DNA of 64,000 bases from an uncultured bacterium (GCA_902762495.1 CACWOL010000002.1:27674-91673); one strand, 5' to 3'. Numbered from the stretch's first letter, positions 1 to 9,340 are shown. Program-made: numbers and translations. The notes: generated by a model from the sequence alone, not told the origin.

Positions 1-111
1 TCCGAAACGCATCGGACGGGGGTCCCGTTTCGAACTTTCCGCCGGGTCCACAACCCAGCTTCAGTCCGTGAAAGAAACGCGGCTGGATGCGTTAGCTTGG
101 AGATCGACAGT

Positions 112-1380
112 ATGAACAAGACATTATTGGCAGCAGTGCTGGTCGTTATGGGCGGCGCAACCCTGTTCGCAGGAGATGTGCTCCGGTTCCGCGGGGAAAA
201 CTCGCAGGGCATGTACTTGAAAGAAAAAGATTTACTGAAGACTTGGCCCCAGGAAGGTCTGACCCCGAAATGGACTTATTCCGGACTCGGCGAAGGCTGG
301 TCCAGCGTGGCAAAGGTCGGCAATCGCCTGTACACCACCGGCACTGGCACCGGACGCCCGAGGAAAGAATCCGTGATCTGCCTTGACCTGGACGGCAAGG
401 AGATTTGGAAGACCGTTACCGGTTCGGCTTGGGAACGTTCGTATCCCGGCGCCCGCTGCACCCCGACGTATGTGCCCGGCGAGAAGGAAGGCGAAGGCCG
501 CCTGCTCGTTACGACCGGTTCCGGCGAGCTCTTCTGCCTGAACGCCGCCGACGGGAAGATCCTGTGGCAGAAGAATATCGCGAACGACTACGGCTCGAAG
601 TTCGGCATGTGGGCCATGGCGGAGAATCCGGTGGTCAAGGACGGCGTGGTCTTCGTGACCGCGGGCGGCAGCAAGGCGCTCGTTGTGGCGCTGAAAGTCG
701 CCGACGGCTCCGAAGTCTGGACCGCCAAGTCAAACGGCGACACGCTGGCCTATGTGACCCCGGTCATCGTCGGCGACCAGCTGGTCGTGATGACCGCCGG
801 AAAAGTGAACGGCATCAGCCTCAAGGACGGTACGGTCATGTGGGAAGACAATTACGCAAAGACCGCCGGCGTGAGCGGCATGGGCGGCGTGAACTGCAAT
901 TCCCCCACGGTGGATGAAAACCGCTTCTTCGTGTCCGCCGGATACAACGCTGGCGGCGTGCTGTACGAGCTGAAAAAGGACGGCAAGGGCGTCAACGTCA
1001 TCTGGACGAACAAGAACCTGGATCCGCACCACGACTGCACCGTGCTGGTTAACGGCAAGCTTTACGGCTCGAACTGGGCCAGCAACAACGCCGGCAACTG
1101 GATGTGCGTGGACTGGGAATCGGGCGAGACCCTTTATGAGGTGCCGTGGAGCAACCTCGGCAAAGGCAGCGTGATCTACGCGGACGGCCTGATCTACATG
1201 TACGAGGAGAAGCGCGGCACGCTGGCGATCGCGAAGCCCAGCGAAAAGCTTGACATCGTGAGCAGTTTCCAGATCAAGTTCGGCGACAAGGAGCACTGGG
1301 CGCATCCCGTCATCTGCGACGGCATACTGTATCTCCGTCACGGAAACGTCCTCGGCGCGTTCGACATCAAGGCGAAGTAA
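112..1380 (+). CDS. secreted PQQ-like beta-propeller protein
   Basis: About 422 residues. The start at 112 is chosen over an in-frame TTG at 97 because GGAG lies about 10 bases upstream of the ATG and the N-terminus then reads as a signal peptide (MNKTLLAAVLVVMGG, cleavage near LFAGD). Blade signatures of the PQQ-like/BamB fold recur: GKEIWKT, GKILWQK, GSEVWTA, GTVMWED. No cytochrome c CxxCH motif is present, so it is probably a periplasmic structural or binding propeller rather than a quinoprotein dehydrogenase; that is inference. It precedes the 1589-20501 redox operon by 208 bases and three further propellers lie inside that operon, so it probably belongs to the same system. Ligand unknown. 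Confidence 0.8.
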   Translation: MNKTLLAAVLVVMGGATLFAGDVLRFRGENSQGMYLKEKDLLKTWPQEGLTPKWTYSGLGEGWSSVAKVGNRLYTTGTGTGRPRKESVICLDLDGKEIWKTVTGSAWERSYPGARCTPTYVPGEKEGEGRLLVTTGSGELFCLNAADGKILWQKNIANDYGSKFGMWAMAENPVVKDGVVFVTAGGSKALVVALKVADGSEVWTAKSNGDTLAYVTPVIVGDQLVVMTAGKVNGISLKDGTVMWEDNYAKTAGVSGMGGVNCNSPTVDENRFFVSAGYNAGGVLYELKKDGKGVNVIWTNKNLDPHHDCTVLVNGKLYGSNWASNNAGNWMCVDWESGETLYEVPWSNLGKGSVIYADGLIYMYEEKRGTLAIAKPSEKLDIVSSFQIKFGDKEHWAHPVICDGILYLRHGNVLGAFDIKAK

Positions 1381-1399
1381 TTTCGCCCGGTTTGTGTTG

Positions 1400-1452
1400 T
1401 TCCGGCAGGGGTGAGCTCGGGCATGCTGTGCCTGAATGCCGCCCTGCCGGAA
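1400..1452 (+). other. long hairpin between the propeller gene and the redox operon
   Basis: TTCCGGCAGGG (1400-1410) pairs perfectly with CCCTGCCGGAA (1442-1452) around a 31-base loop. No T-run follows, so it is a poor intrinsic terminator. It may stabilise the upstream mRNA or be a processing or attenuation site. The rest of 1381-1588 shows no convincing promoter. Confidence 0.4.
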
Positions 1453-1588
1453 AAATGGCCGTCTCCCGTGCCTGTACGCTGAGCCTGTTTGTACTGGAAT
1501 CATCTTTTATGTTTCCGTTTTTGGCCTTGCTTTGCGCACGCACGCGCGCGAACTTGATTTGAGCTCAACGATTCTCTTTGAATAGACC

Positions 1589-2221
1589 ATGACCAGCGAA
1601 AATCCGATCAAATCGAAGAAACTTGTTATCTGTGCATGCCGGAAATACCGGAAACTCCCGCAGGACGTGCTGGATGAAGCCGTGAAAGCCACGGCGTCCG
1701 AAGGCGTCCCGTGCGAAATCCTGCCCGATCTCTGCCTTGAGGCTGTTTCCGGCCGGACGATTGCGGACGGCGAAACGGTCCTGGCCTGCCAGACTCGGGC
1801 GGTCCGGGCGATGTTCGGTGCGGAGGTCGATTGTCTGGATGCGCAGAAGATTTCGCCGGAGGCAGTCCGGGTGGCTGTTCATGCTCTTGCCACGCCGCCG
1901 GACTGGACTCCGTGGTTCCCCGTGATCGACGCCTCCCGCTGCGTGAACTGCGGCAAATGCGCCGACTTCTGCATGTTCGGCGTGTACGAGAAAGTCGACG
2001 GAAAGTTCCGTGTCGTGCACCCTGCGGCGTGCAAGACGGACTGTCCTGCCTGTGCCCGGATCTGCCCCGCGAACGCGATCATTTTCCCGAAATCCAAGGA
2101 AGACCGCCTGAACGGCGCACTGTCCGAACCCGTGAAGCCGTCCCCCGACGACCAGACCTCGTTCCGCGAGCGTCTGGAATACCGGAAGAAGGTACGGCTC
2201 TTCCGCGACAAAATGAGGTAA
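1589..2221 (+). CDS. cytoplasmic two-cluster 4Fe-4S ferredoxin-like protein
   Basis: 210 residues without a signal peptide. The C-terminal half has CVNCGKCADFC followed by a CxxxCxxCxxxCP stretch (CKTDCPACARICPANAI), consistent with two [4Fe-4S] clusters. The N-terminal ~110 residues hold isolated Cys (CACRKY near residue 16, LACQT near 67) in a fold I do not recognise. It starts a run of 15 closely packed genes; the next gene, a radical SAM enzyme, begins 6 bases after its stop. A plausible role is electron donor to that radical SAM protein or carrier between the operon's NADH dehydrogenase and membrane modules. The ferredoxin fold is seen; the role is inferred. Confidence 0.8.
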   Translation: MTSENPIKSKKLVICACRKYRKLPQDVLDEAVKATASEGVPCEILPDLCLEAVSGRTIADGETVLACQTRAVRAMFGAEVDCLDAQKISPEAVRVAVHALATPPDWTPWFPVIDASRCVNCGKCADFCMFGVYEKVDGKFRVVHPAACKTDCPACARICPANAIIFPKSKEDRLNGALSEPVKPSPDDQTSFRERLEYRKKVRLFRDKMR

Positions 2222-2227
2222 AGGACC

Positions 2228-3424
2228 ATGAACCTATCCGCCATCACACGAATCATGACAGGATGCTCGTGGCGGGCGCAGCGCAATCTGCTGCGGTTCG
2301 CCTGGAACGGGCATCGCGCGGTCCGTGCGTTCGAACGGCGGATGAAGCGGGGTGAACCGTTCTTCCCGGCGTTCCTGATGCTCTCGATCACGAACAGGTG
2401 CAACCTGAAATGCCGCGGCTGCTGGGTCTCGCAGACGAATCCGCCGTGTCATCTCTCTCTGGAGCAGATGCAGGGCATCATCGACACCGCCGCGAAGTAC
2501 AAATCCCGTTTCTTCGGCATCCTCGGCGGCGAACCGTTGTTCCATCCCGACCTCAAGACGCTCTTCCGGAACAATCCCCGCGCCTATTTCCAGCTGTACA
2601 CGAACGGGACGATGCTGGACAAGAAAACGGCGGCCGAGCTTGCGAAGCTCGGCAACGTGACGGCGCTCGTGAGCATCGAGGGGCTGGAGACGGAGTCCCG
2701 CCGCAGGCGCGGCCGCGACGACGTGTTCGCGCGCTCCATGGCGGGACTTGAAGCGGCCGTGAACGCGGGACTGTTCACCGGCGTGACCGCGAGCATCAAC
2801 AAACAGAATTTCGACGAGCTTGTGAGCCGCGAATATCTTGATTTCCTCGTCGGAAAAGGCGTGCATTACATCTGGTATTTCATCTACCGTCCGTGCGGGA
2901 CCGATCCCGAGTATGAAAACGCCCTCGACCGCGAGCACGTGCTGAAGCTCCGGCAATTCCTGGTGGAGCAGCGCCGGACCGCAAAGATCCTGATCCTTGA
3001 CGCCTACTGGGACGCCGATGGCCGCGCATTGTGTCCCGGCGCCATGGGGCTGTCCCATCACATCGCTCCGAACGGAGCCGTGGAATTCTGCCCGATCATG
3101 CAGGCAGCCGGAGGTTTCCTGGACAAAACGGCATCCAATCTGGAATCGGTCTTCCAGCAGAAAACCATGCTGGCGAATCTACGAGAGTTCAGTTCGTCAC
3201 AGGGGCGCGACTGCATGGTCCTGCATTCGCCGCACGAACTTTGCGATCATTTGAAGTCGAACGGGGCGCAGGATTCCTCCGGGCGCGACGGGTTCTTCCG
3301 CGAGCTCGCCGACCGCCCTCCGATGTGCTGCCACGACGTCCCCGGCTTCGAGATCCCCGAACAGGATGCGGCGTACCGTTTCGGGAAACGCAACTACTTC
3401 TTCGGATTCGGAGCGTACGGATGA
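2228..3424 (+). CDS. radical SAM protein
   Basis: 398 residues. The signature CNLKCRGCW (CxxxCxxC) near residue 57 binds the SAM-cleaving [4Fe-4S] cluster, followed by GGEP (near 100), which contacts SAM. The C-terminal part has further Cys (LCPGAMG, EFCPIMQ, RDCMVL, MCCHDV), suggesting an auxiliary cluster as in SPASM/twitch enzymes, with loose spacing. Substrate unknown. Its stop overlaps the ATG of a DUF116-polyprenyl synthase gene (ATGA), so modification of an isoprenoid is attractive, compare HpnH acting on hopanoids; but peptide or cofactor maturation is equally possible. Family call firm, substrate speculative. Confidence 0.85.
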   Translation: MNLSAITRIMTGCSWRAQRNLLRFAWNGHRAVRAFERRMKRGEPFFPAFLMLSITNRCNLKCRGCWVSQTNPPCHLSLEQMQGIIDTAAKYKSRFFGILGGEPLFHPDLKTLFRNNPRAYFQLYTNGTMLDKKTAAELAKLGNVTALVSIEGLETESRRRRGRDDVFARSMAGLEAAVNAGLFTGVTASINKQNFDELVSREYLDFLVGKGVHYIWYFIYRPCGTDPEYENALDREHVLKLRQFLVEQRRTAKILILDAYWDADGRALCPGAMGLSHHIAPNGAVEFCPIMQAAGGFLDKTASNLESVFQQKTMLANLREFSSSQGRDCMVLHSPHELCDHLKSNGAQDSSGRDGFFRELADRPPMCCHDVPGFEIPEQDAAYRFGKRNYFFGFGAYG

Positions 3425-4902
3425 GCGAGCTGAAACAGACAGTCCCGCAGGACGCCGCGATCCGCGAAAGAATCCGCCTTGCCGCCGCCGAGTATGTGCA
3501 GGAGGCCGGGCTGAATCCCCCGTTGAGCCTGAATCTGCTGACCCGGCACGCGGAGAAAATGCTTGTCGGGCTCGACTTGAAGGGACGGGGATTCGACCAT
3601 TACTGTATGATCGAGCTGAACAATGCGCTCTGGTGTTCGTATTTCCCGCATATCGCACGGAAACAACGCCTCCTGCTTCTGCCGTTCTGCCTCCGCAAAC
3701 AGCCCGAATGTCCCGCTGCGCATGACGACCTCGGTCTGATCTGCCGCGGCTGCGGACGATGCAGTATCCCGCGCCTCTCCGACGAAGCTGAATCTCTTGA
3801 TATGCCCGTGCTGGTCGCGGAGTCGAGTTCCGCCGTGGCTGACTGGGTGGAACAGGGCGAGATACAGGCGGTCGTCGGCGCTTCCTGCCTCGATTCGCTC
3901 GAAAAGTCGTTCCCCGCCATGTTGCGCTCCGCCGTGCCGGGGATCGCCGTGCCGCTGCTCCGCGACGGATGCAGGGACACGGCGTTCGACCCGGAAGATT
4001 TGAACCGGGCGCTGGCCGTTCCGCAAGACACGGTCTTGTACGAGTTTTCCTACGGCACGGCCCGGTCACGGATTGATGCGCTGTTCACGCCGGAAGGCGT
4101 TTCCAAGTTTATCCCGGACAATCTCCTCAAGGAAGAGTCTGTCCGCGCTTTGAGCGCCCATGGCAAGCATTACCGTCCGAAGATCACGGCGGGATGCTGG
4201 GGCGCGCTGACCGCATCCGTGCCGGACCTGCCGGACTATCTGGAACCTGTGGCGCTGGCGGTGGAGTGTTTCCACAAGGCGTCGCTGATCCACGACGACA
4301 TCGAGGACGACGATGCGGAACGCTACGGCGAGCCCACATGCCATGTGCGTCTGGGATTGCCCGCCGCGCTGAACTTGGGCGACTACCTGATCGGCTTGGG
4401 CTACCGTCTCTTCTGCAGCGAATCCGTTCCGCACGAAATGCGCGCGGCGCTCTGCGAGGAGGCCTCGCTCGCCCACTGCGAGCTTGCTCTCGGTCAGGCG
4501 AAGGAGTTCGAAGCGCTCCGGCAGCCCGTATTCACGATTGAGGAATGTCTCGATATTCATCGGCTGAAGACCGCGCCCGCCTTCCGAGTGGCGCTCTACG
4601 CCGCCGCGATCGCCGCCGGCCGCTTCGACGGGCTCCGCGGATTGTTCCATGCGTTCTCCGACAAGCTCGGCGTGGCATATCAGCTTTATGACGACCTGGA
4701 GGACACGGAGGACAATCCGGCGTCGGCGGTCGACGTTCTCATGCGGTCGAACGGGTGGGACCGCGAGACGGCGCGTGCGGAAACAGTCCGCCTGTATCAG
4801 GAGCAGCGCGAGGATATCTATGAACTTCTGGAACAGGTCGGCGACGTGCCGTTGAAGATCTTCCTGTACCGCCTCGCCGGAAAAGTGCTGAAAGATGTTT
4901 GA
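3421..4902 (+). CDS. DUF116 domain fused to trans-polyprenyl diphosphate synthase
   Basis: 493 residues from the ATG at 3421, which overlaps the previous stop by 4 bases; longer readings of the frame run inside the radical SAM gene. Residues ~1-210 look like DUF116, with a Cys-rich segment (CRGCGRCSIP, near 103) and an upstream Cys that could bind Fe-S. Residues ~225-493 are an isoprenyl diphosphate synthase: first Asp-rich motif LIHDDIEDDD near residue 292 and second LYDDLEDTEDN near 422, which bind Mg-diphosphate in head-to-tail condensation of IPP. Chain length cannot be set safely from sequence. It overlaps the first cyclase-like gene by 8 bases, so it probably supplies that pathway's prenyl chain. 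Confidence 0.85.
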   Translation: MSELKQTVPQDAAIRERIRLAAAEYVQEAGLNPPLSLNLLTRHAEKMLVGLDLKGRGFDHYCMIELNNALWCSYFPHIARKQRLLLLPFCLRKQPECPAAHDDLGLICRGCGRCSIPRLSDEAESLDMPVLVAESSSAVADWVEQGEIQAVVGASCLDSLEKSFPAMLRSAVPGIAVPLLRDGCRDTAFDPEDLNRALAVPQDTVLYEFSYGTARSRIDALFTPEGVSKFIPDNLLKEESVRALSAHGKHYRPKITAGCWGALTASVPDLPDYLEPVALAVECFHKASLIHDDIEDDDAERYGEPTCHVRLGLPAALNLGDYLIGLGYRLFCSESVPHEMRAALCEEASLAHCELALGQAKEFEALRQPVFTIEECLDIHRLKTAPAFRVALYAAAIAAGRFDGLRGLFHAFSDKLGVAYQLYDDLEDTEDNPASAVDVLMRSNGWDRETARAETVRLYQEQREDIYELLEQVGDVPLKIFLYRLAGKVLKDV

Positions 4903-5677
4903 CCTCGACTTTCTGAAGACATGCACCGCCGGATTTGACCGGATGACCGACGAGGCCCAAAATGCGCTTCGGGGAATCGTGCAGCTCATGCAGAAACCGG
5001 ACGGACTGTTCCCCGACCGGAGCGGACGCGGCGACCTGTACTACACGCTGTTCGGGCTGTGTCTGGCGTACGTTTCCGAAGCGAAAATCGACCGTGGAAC
5101 TTGTGAAAAGACTTTGGAACAGGCCGCGCCCGTCGATCTCGTGCATCGGGCGGCGCTCGCGCACAGCCGGAATCTGCTGAAACTCATGAAACTGCCTCGA
5201 GCGATTCAGAATCTGCCGTTTTCCGCGCCGAAACTTGATTTTCCCGACCTGCCGGATTCCGCATTCCCGCAGGGCGACCGGTATTCGCCGTACTCTTGCT
5301 TCCTGCGGAACGATACGTCCGCCGATCTGAGCGCGTACCGTCTGCCGGACGGCCTGTACTCCAACCTGAAAGGCTCCCCGGAGTACGGTGTTGCGGCGAC
5401 CGCGGCGGCGCTATGTCTCCATCCCGACGAAACGACCGCGGCTGCGCTTGCCGGGCTTCAGAACCCGGACGGGACGTTCCCCGGCGGCGACCTGTTGTCC
5501 GCGGCGGTCGCACTGTATGCGCTCAAACGTACCGGGCATCGGGTGGAATACGACGTGTGCGATTTCCTGAGCGGATGTTTCCGTCCGGACGGCCTCTTCG
5601 GCGCGGTTCCCGGCGATCCATCCGGCGACCTCGAATACACGGTGTACGGCCTGCTGGCCATGGGGGCGACGGCATGA
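4895..5677 (+). CDS. short prenyltransferase/squalene-cyclase repeat protein
   Basis: 260 residues. Carries repeats of the alpha-alpha barrel type: QKPDGLFPDRSGRGDLYYT near residue 33, LQNPDGTFPGGD near 188, FRPDGLFGAVPGD near 230. No DxDD acid motif is visible. It is less than half the usual size of a triterpene cyclase and resembles one barrel domain. It lies between the prenyl synthase (8-base overlap) and a fuller cyclase (4-base overlap), so it may form a two-subunit enzyme with the latter or bind the prenyl chain. Function inferred from repeat type and context only. Confidence 0.75.
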   Translation: MFDLDFLKTCTAGFDRMTDEAQNALRGIVQLMQKPDGLFPDRSGRGDLYYTLFGLCLAYVSEAKIDRGTCEKTLEQAAPVDLVHRAALAHSRNLLKLMKLPRAIQNLPFSAPKLDFPDLPDSAFPQGDRYSPYSCFLRNDTSADLSAYRLPDGLYSNLKGSPEYGVAATAAALCLHPDETTAAALAGLQNPDGTFPGGDLLSAAVALYALKRTGHRVEYDVCDFLSGCFRPDGLFGAVPGDPSGDLEYTVYGLLAMGATA

Positions 5678-7284
5678 CGGACGCGCTGAAACAATTCATC
5701 CTGTCGCACCGCCGGGAAGACGGCTTCATAGAGGGACGCCTTTCGAGTTCGGCGGTCTCGACCGCGGTCGCGTGCGTGGCGCTGGAACTCTTCGGCGGTT
5801 ATGACGATGCGGTCGACGCGGGCCGGAAATGGCTGCTGGAACATAAGAATGCGGACGGCCTGTACGGCGATTCCCCGGAATCCCCGCCCAACCTGACCGC
5901 GACGTTCCTCGCCTACGCCGCGTTGCGCGAATCCCATGCGGATGCCGTGCAGGAGGCGGGAACCTACTTGAAACAAACCTTCGGCGGACTGGAGTTCGAA
6001 TCGGTCCGAGCCGGATTGCTCAAGGAATACGGAAAGGATCTGACGTTTTCCGTGCCTCTGCTGGCGCTGGCGACGGCGTCCGGGTTCTTCCCCGATGCAG
6101 CGGATGCCTGGCGGCGGATGCCCAATTTCCCATTCGAAGCCGCGGTCCTGCCCGAATCGTGGTTCAAATACCTGAATCTTCCGGTCGTGAGCTACGCCAT
6201 CCCCGCTCTGATCTGCGTCGGACTGGCCCAGCTCAAACACCGTCCGAACAAACTCCGTGAGCTCGCCGTGAAGAAAGCTCTCCGCGTGCTTGTCGAGAAA
6301 CAGCCGGAGGACGGCGGATTCCTGGAGGCCGCGCCGCTGACCGGGTTCTGCGTGATCTGCCTCTGCGCCGCCGGGTTGCGCGAACAACCCGCGGCCAAAC
6401 GCGCGGTGAACTTCCTAACGGAAACACAGCGTGCTGACGGCTCGTGGCCGATCGACCGCGATCTGCGCCTGTGGACGACATCGCTGGCTTTGGACGTGCT
6501 CGCTCCCTCGCTGAATGCGGAGGAAAAATCCCTGTACCGTACCCGGTTGCTGGCCGCCCAGACCAAGACCGAACATCCGTTCACGCGTTCCGCGCCCGGC
6601 GGCTGGGCTTGGACCACATATTCCGGCGGCGTGCCCGATGCGGACGATACCTCGGCGGCGCTGATCGCGCTTCACGCTTTGGGCAAGGATGCGTCCGAAG
6701 CCGTCTGCCGCGGCATCGAGTGGCTGCTGAACCTTCAGAATTCCGACGGCGGCATCCCGACCTTCTGCAAAGGCTGGGGAAAACTACCGTTCGACCGCAG
6801 CTGCCCGGATATCTCCGCCCACGCCTACAAGGCATTCTCACTGTACGAAAACGAGCTTCCGCCCGCGCTCAAGCGCCGCGTATCCCGGGCGAAAAAGCGG
6901 ATCGTGCGGTATCTTCAGAAAGTTCAAAGGCCGGACGGATCGTTCGTTCCGCTCTGGTTCGGCGACCAGACAACCCCCTCGAAAGAAGCCCCCGAATACG
7001 GCAGCGCGGTCGTGCTGTCCCACCTCGACGGCGCCGATCTGCCGTTCCTGGAGAAGACCCGCGAGTATCTGCGTTCGGTACGCGGTCCGGACGGCCTGTG
7101 GAAAACCCTCTGCGTTTCCGCCCGCTGTGCGTCCGCGCTGAAACTGGACGGTGCGTTTCTGAAACCCTACGCGGCGCATCCCGAGGCGCTCCCCGCCGAG
7201 CCCATCGGGCTGTATTTCGCGCATCTGTGGTACAGCGAGGAGCTGTACGCCCCGATCTTTCTGGCAAAGGCGGTGCACTCATGA
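5674..7284 (+). CDS. squalene-hopene-cyclase-like class II terpene cyclase
   Basis: 536 residues; the ATG at 5674 overlaps the upstream stop. It keeps both barrel domains of the family: QW-type repeats (NADGLYGDSPESPPNLTAT near 70, QRADGSWP near 251, QNSDGGIPTF near 357, QRPDGSF near 423), an SHC-like LPESWFKYLNLPVVSYAI segment (~155), and the protonating motif PDADDTSAA near 320-328, matching the DxDDT of squalene-hopene cyclases. It is shorter than typical SHCs (~630 residues). No signal peptide. Likely cyclises the product of the prenyl synthase by protonation; the product (hopanoid-like, sporulene-like or new) cannot be told. Confidence 0.8.
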   Translation: MTDALKQFILSHRREDGFIEGRLSSSAVSTAVACVALELFGGYDDAVDAGRKWLLEHKNADGLYGDSPESPPNLTATFLAYAALRESHADAVQEAGTYLKQTFGGLEFESVRAGLLKEYGKDLTFSVPLLALATASGFFPDAADAWRRMPNFPFEAAVLPESWFKYLNLPVVSYAIPALICVGLAQLKHRPNKLRELAVKKALRVLVEKQPEDGGFLEAAPLTGFCVICLCAAGLREQPAAKRAVNFLTETQRADGSWPIDRDLRLWTTSLALDVLAPSLNAEEKSLYRTRLLAAQTKTEHPFTRSAPGGWAWTTYSGGVPDADDTSAALIALHALGKDASEAVCRGIEWLLNLQNSDGGIPTFCKGWGKLPFDRSCPDISAHAYKAFSLYENELPPALKRRVSRAKKRIVRYLQKVQRPDGSFVPLWFGDQTTPSKEAPEYGSAVVLSHLDGADLPFLEKTREYLRSVRGPDGLWKTLCVSARCASALKLDGAFLKPYAAHPEALPAEPIGLYFAHLWYSEELYAPIFLAKAVHS

Positions 7285-8714
7285 CGGCGCAGATATTGAA
7301 CTTTTTTTTGAAGATGCTCGCCGTTGCAGCGGCCTGCCTCGGCATCTGGCATTATCTGACGTACACCACGCCGCGCCATGTGGAGTACGCGGAACCCGTC
7401 CGCGACAAATCGGAAAACCGCGTGGTGAAGAAGATGACGACGCAGATCGGCGCGGATTTCAAGAAGTTCGACGCGGACATATCCGTTCAGAATTTCAAGT
7501 TCGAATGGCCGTGTTTCCGCGGCGCGGCGCGCGACAATTTGGCGGAATTCAACGGCAAGTTGACCAAAACATGGGACGAAGCCGGTCCGAAGGTGCTCTG
7601 GCGGAAGCCGCTCGGCGAGGGGTATTCCGGCGCGATCATCGCGAACGGCCGCGTGTATGTGCTGGACTACATCGAAGAAGATTCGTCTGACGCGCTCCGC
7701 TGTTTCGAGCTGTTCAGCGGCGAAGAACTCTGGCGGCGCGGCTACAGGAACCCGATCCGGCGCAACCACGGCAAATCCCGTACGATCCCGGCGTATTCCG
7801 ACGGCGTGGTCGTCACGCTCGGGCCCGCGGCGCATGTGATGGCCGTGGCCGCGGAATCGGGCGACCTGCTCTGGTCTTGTGACCTGGTGGAAGCCTACGG
7901 AGCCGAGATCCCGCAGTGGTACGCCGGGCAGTGCCCGCTGATCGAGGACGGCAAGGTGATCCTCGGCGTCGGCGGCGAAAAGGTTCTGATGACTGCGCTT
8001 GATTTGAAGACGGGTGAAACGGTCTGGGAAACGCCGAACGACCACGGCTTTAAGATGTCGCATTCCTCCGTCGTGTCCGCGACGCTCTGCGGCACGAAAC
8101 AATACATCTACGCCGGGATCGGCGGGATCGCCGCGTGTGATTTACAGGGAAAAACCCTCTGGACCTGCACGAAATGGAAACCGGCGGTCTGGGCTCCGAC
8201 TCCGCTCGCGATCGGCGACGGCAGGCTGTTCCTGACCGCGGGATACGGCGCGGGTTCAGCTCTGCTCGCCGTGAAGAAGGACGGGGACGTTTTCTCCGCC
8301 GCAATCGAACAGGAATGGAAGCCGACGCAGGGCCCCGCATCCGAACAGCAGACCCCGATCCTGATCGGCGACACGATGTTCGTGATCCAGCCGAAGGACG
8401 CCGGTGCGCGCCGTGCTGAATTCATCGCGGCGGACGTTTCCGCGCTGCCCGGGATCAAGGCGGAAAGCGGCAAGGACGCGCGGTTCGGGCTCGGCCCCTA
8501 TCTCTACGCGGACGGCGCGTTCTGGATTCTGGACGACGAGGGCGTACTTTCGGTTTATGAGTATAAGGACGACCGGTTCGAACGGCTGGCGAATCACAAG
8601 ATCCTGCCCGGAGTGGATTCCTGGGGGCCGATCGCGTTCGCCGGCGGACTGATGATCTTACGGGACAGCACTTCGATGGTGTGTCTCGATCTGCGAAATG
8701 AGGTGGAACCATGA
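7281..8714 (+). CDS. membrane-anchored PQQ-like beta-propeller protein
   Basis: 477 residues; the ATG overlaps the cyclase stop (ATGA). An N-terminal hydrophobic helix (FFLKMLAVAAACLGIW, residues 8-23) anchors the protein, and the rest should lie outside the membrane. Blade motifs: EELWRRG, GDLLWSCD, ETVWETP, KTLWTC. The segment WPCFRGAARDN resembles the WPxFRG opening of PQQ-like repeat proteins of Planctomycetes/Lentisphaerae and recurs in the 11328 protein. Some Cys but no CxxCH. Probably a periplasmic scaffold or binding module for the electron chain; ligand unknown. Confidence 0.8.
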   Translation: MTAQILNFFLKMLAVAAACLGIWHYLTYTTPRHVEYAEPVRDKSENRVVKKMTTQIGADFKKFDADISVQNFKFEWPCFRGAARDNLAEFNGKLTKTWDEAGPKVLWRKPLGEGYSGAIIANGRVYVLDYIEEDSSDALRCFELFSGEELWRRGYRNPIRRNHGKSRTIPAYSDGVVVTLGPAAHVMAVAAESGDLLWSCDLVEAYGAEIPQWYAGQCPLIEDGKVILGVGGEKVLMTALDLKTGETVWETPNDHGFKMSHSSVVSATLCGTKQYIYAGIGGIAACDLQGKTLWTCTKWKPAVWAPTPLAIGDGRLFLTAGYGAGSALLAVKKDGDVFSAAIEQEWKPTQGPASEQQTPILIGDTMFVIQPKDAGARRAEFIAADVSALPGIKAESGKDARFGLGPYLYADGAFWILDDEGVLSVYEYKDDRFERLANHKILPGVDSWGPIAFAGGLMILRDSTSMVCLDLRNEVEP

Positions 8715-9340
8715 AAATGACGCGACGCGAATTTCTTCTCTGGCTGGGCGGAGTATGTTCCCTCGGCCTGCTCGGATGGCTGGTGGGACGCAAGCTTCAG
8801 ACGCCGCCGGAAATAATTCCGGAAACGCCGTTCGCTCCGCCGGAGTTCGCCGTGCGGCCGAAACACATTCTGAACGGCATGAGTTTTCAGGTGGACCGGG
8901 CGAAACGCACCGTGCTGGCAAGCTTGGAATCCGGCGGCCCCGCATGGGAATCGCATGGCGCGGACAAATTCATCGTGCCCGGCGCGGCGTTCCCGCTGGA
9001 CCTGTCGCAGGATGGCGAACTCTGGGTCGCGAACATCGGACGCAAGCGGCTGGAACAGCTCGACCCGGCCACGGGACGTTTCATCGCCTCGTGGGAACCG
9101 CGCGAGGCATTCGGCGGCTGTTGCAATCCCGTGCGGTTCGCCGCGCTTCCCGGCGGACGGTTCGTGACCATGGAAAAAGGCGTCCGGCGTGCGTGCGTCT
9201 ATCTGCCGTCGGGCGAACTCGAACGCATCGTCACGGACAATCTCTCGGATTCCGAGTTCAACTATTATCTCGGCCGCGACGAAAACGGCAAGGTCCATCT
9301 GTACGACACCGGCACGAAACAGCACTGGGAGGTCTCATGA
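8711..9340 (+). CDS. Tat-signal NHL/SMP-30-like partial propeller
   Basis: 209 residues, beginning MKMTRREFLLWLGG: a twin-arginine-type signal (TRREF) followed by a hydrophobic stretch, implying export after folding or cofactor loading. The mature part has propeller-like strands (DGELWVANIGRKRLEQLD, ENGKVHLYDTG) resembling NHL/SMP-30 repeats, but only enough for about three blades, so it may complete a propeller with a partner. A CC pair (GGCCNPVRF) lies near residue 137. ATGA overlaps at both ends tie it to its neighbours. Function unknown. Confidence 0.7.
   Translation: MKMTRREFLLWLGGVCSLGLLGWLVGRKLQTPPEIIPETPFAPPEFAVRPKHILNGMSFQVDRAKRTVLASLESGGPAWESHGADKFIVPGAAFPLDLSQDGELWVANIGRKRLEQLDPATGRFIASWEPREAFGGCCNPVRFAALPGGRFVTMEKGVRRACVYLPSGELERIVTDNLSDSEFNYYLGRDENGKVHLYDTGTKQHWEVS

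Noticed and set aside
3031..3420. Longer N-terminus for the DUF116-prenyl synthase
   Set aside because: It would run through the radical SAM gene in another frame; the ATG at 3421 has the operon's usual ATGA overlap.
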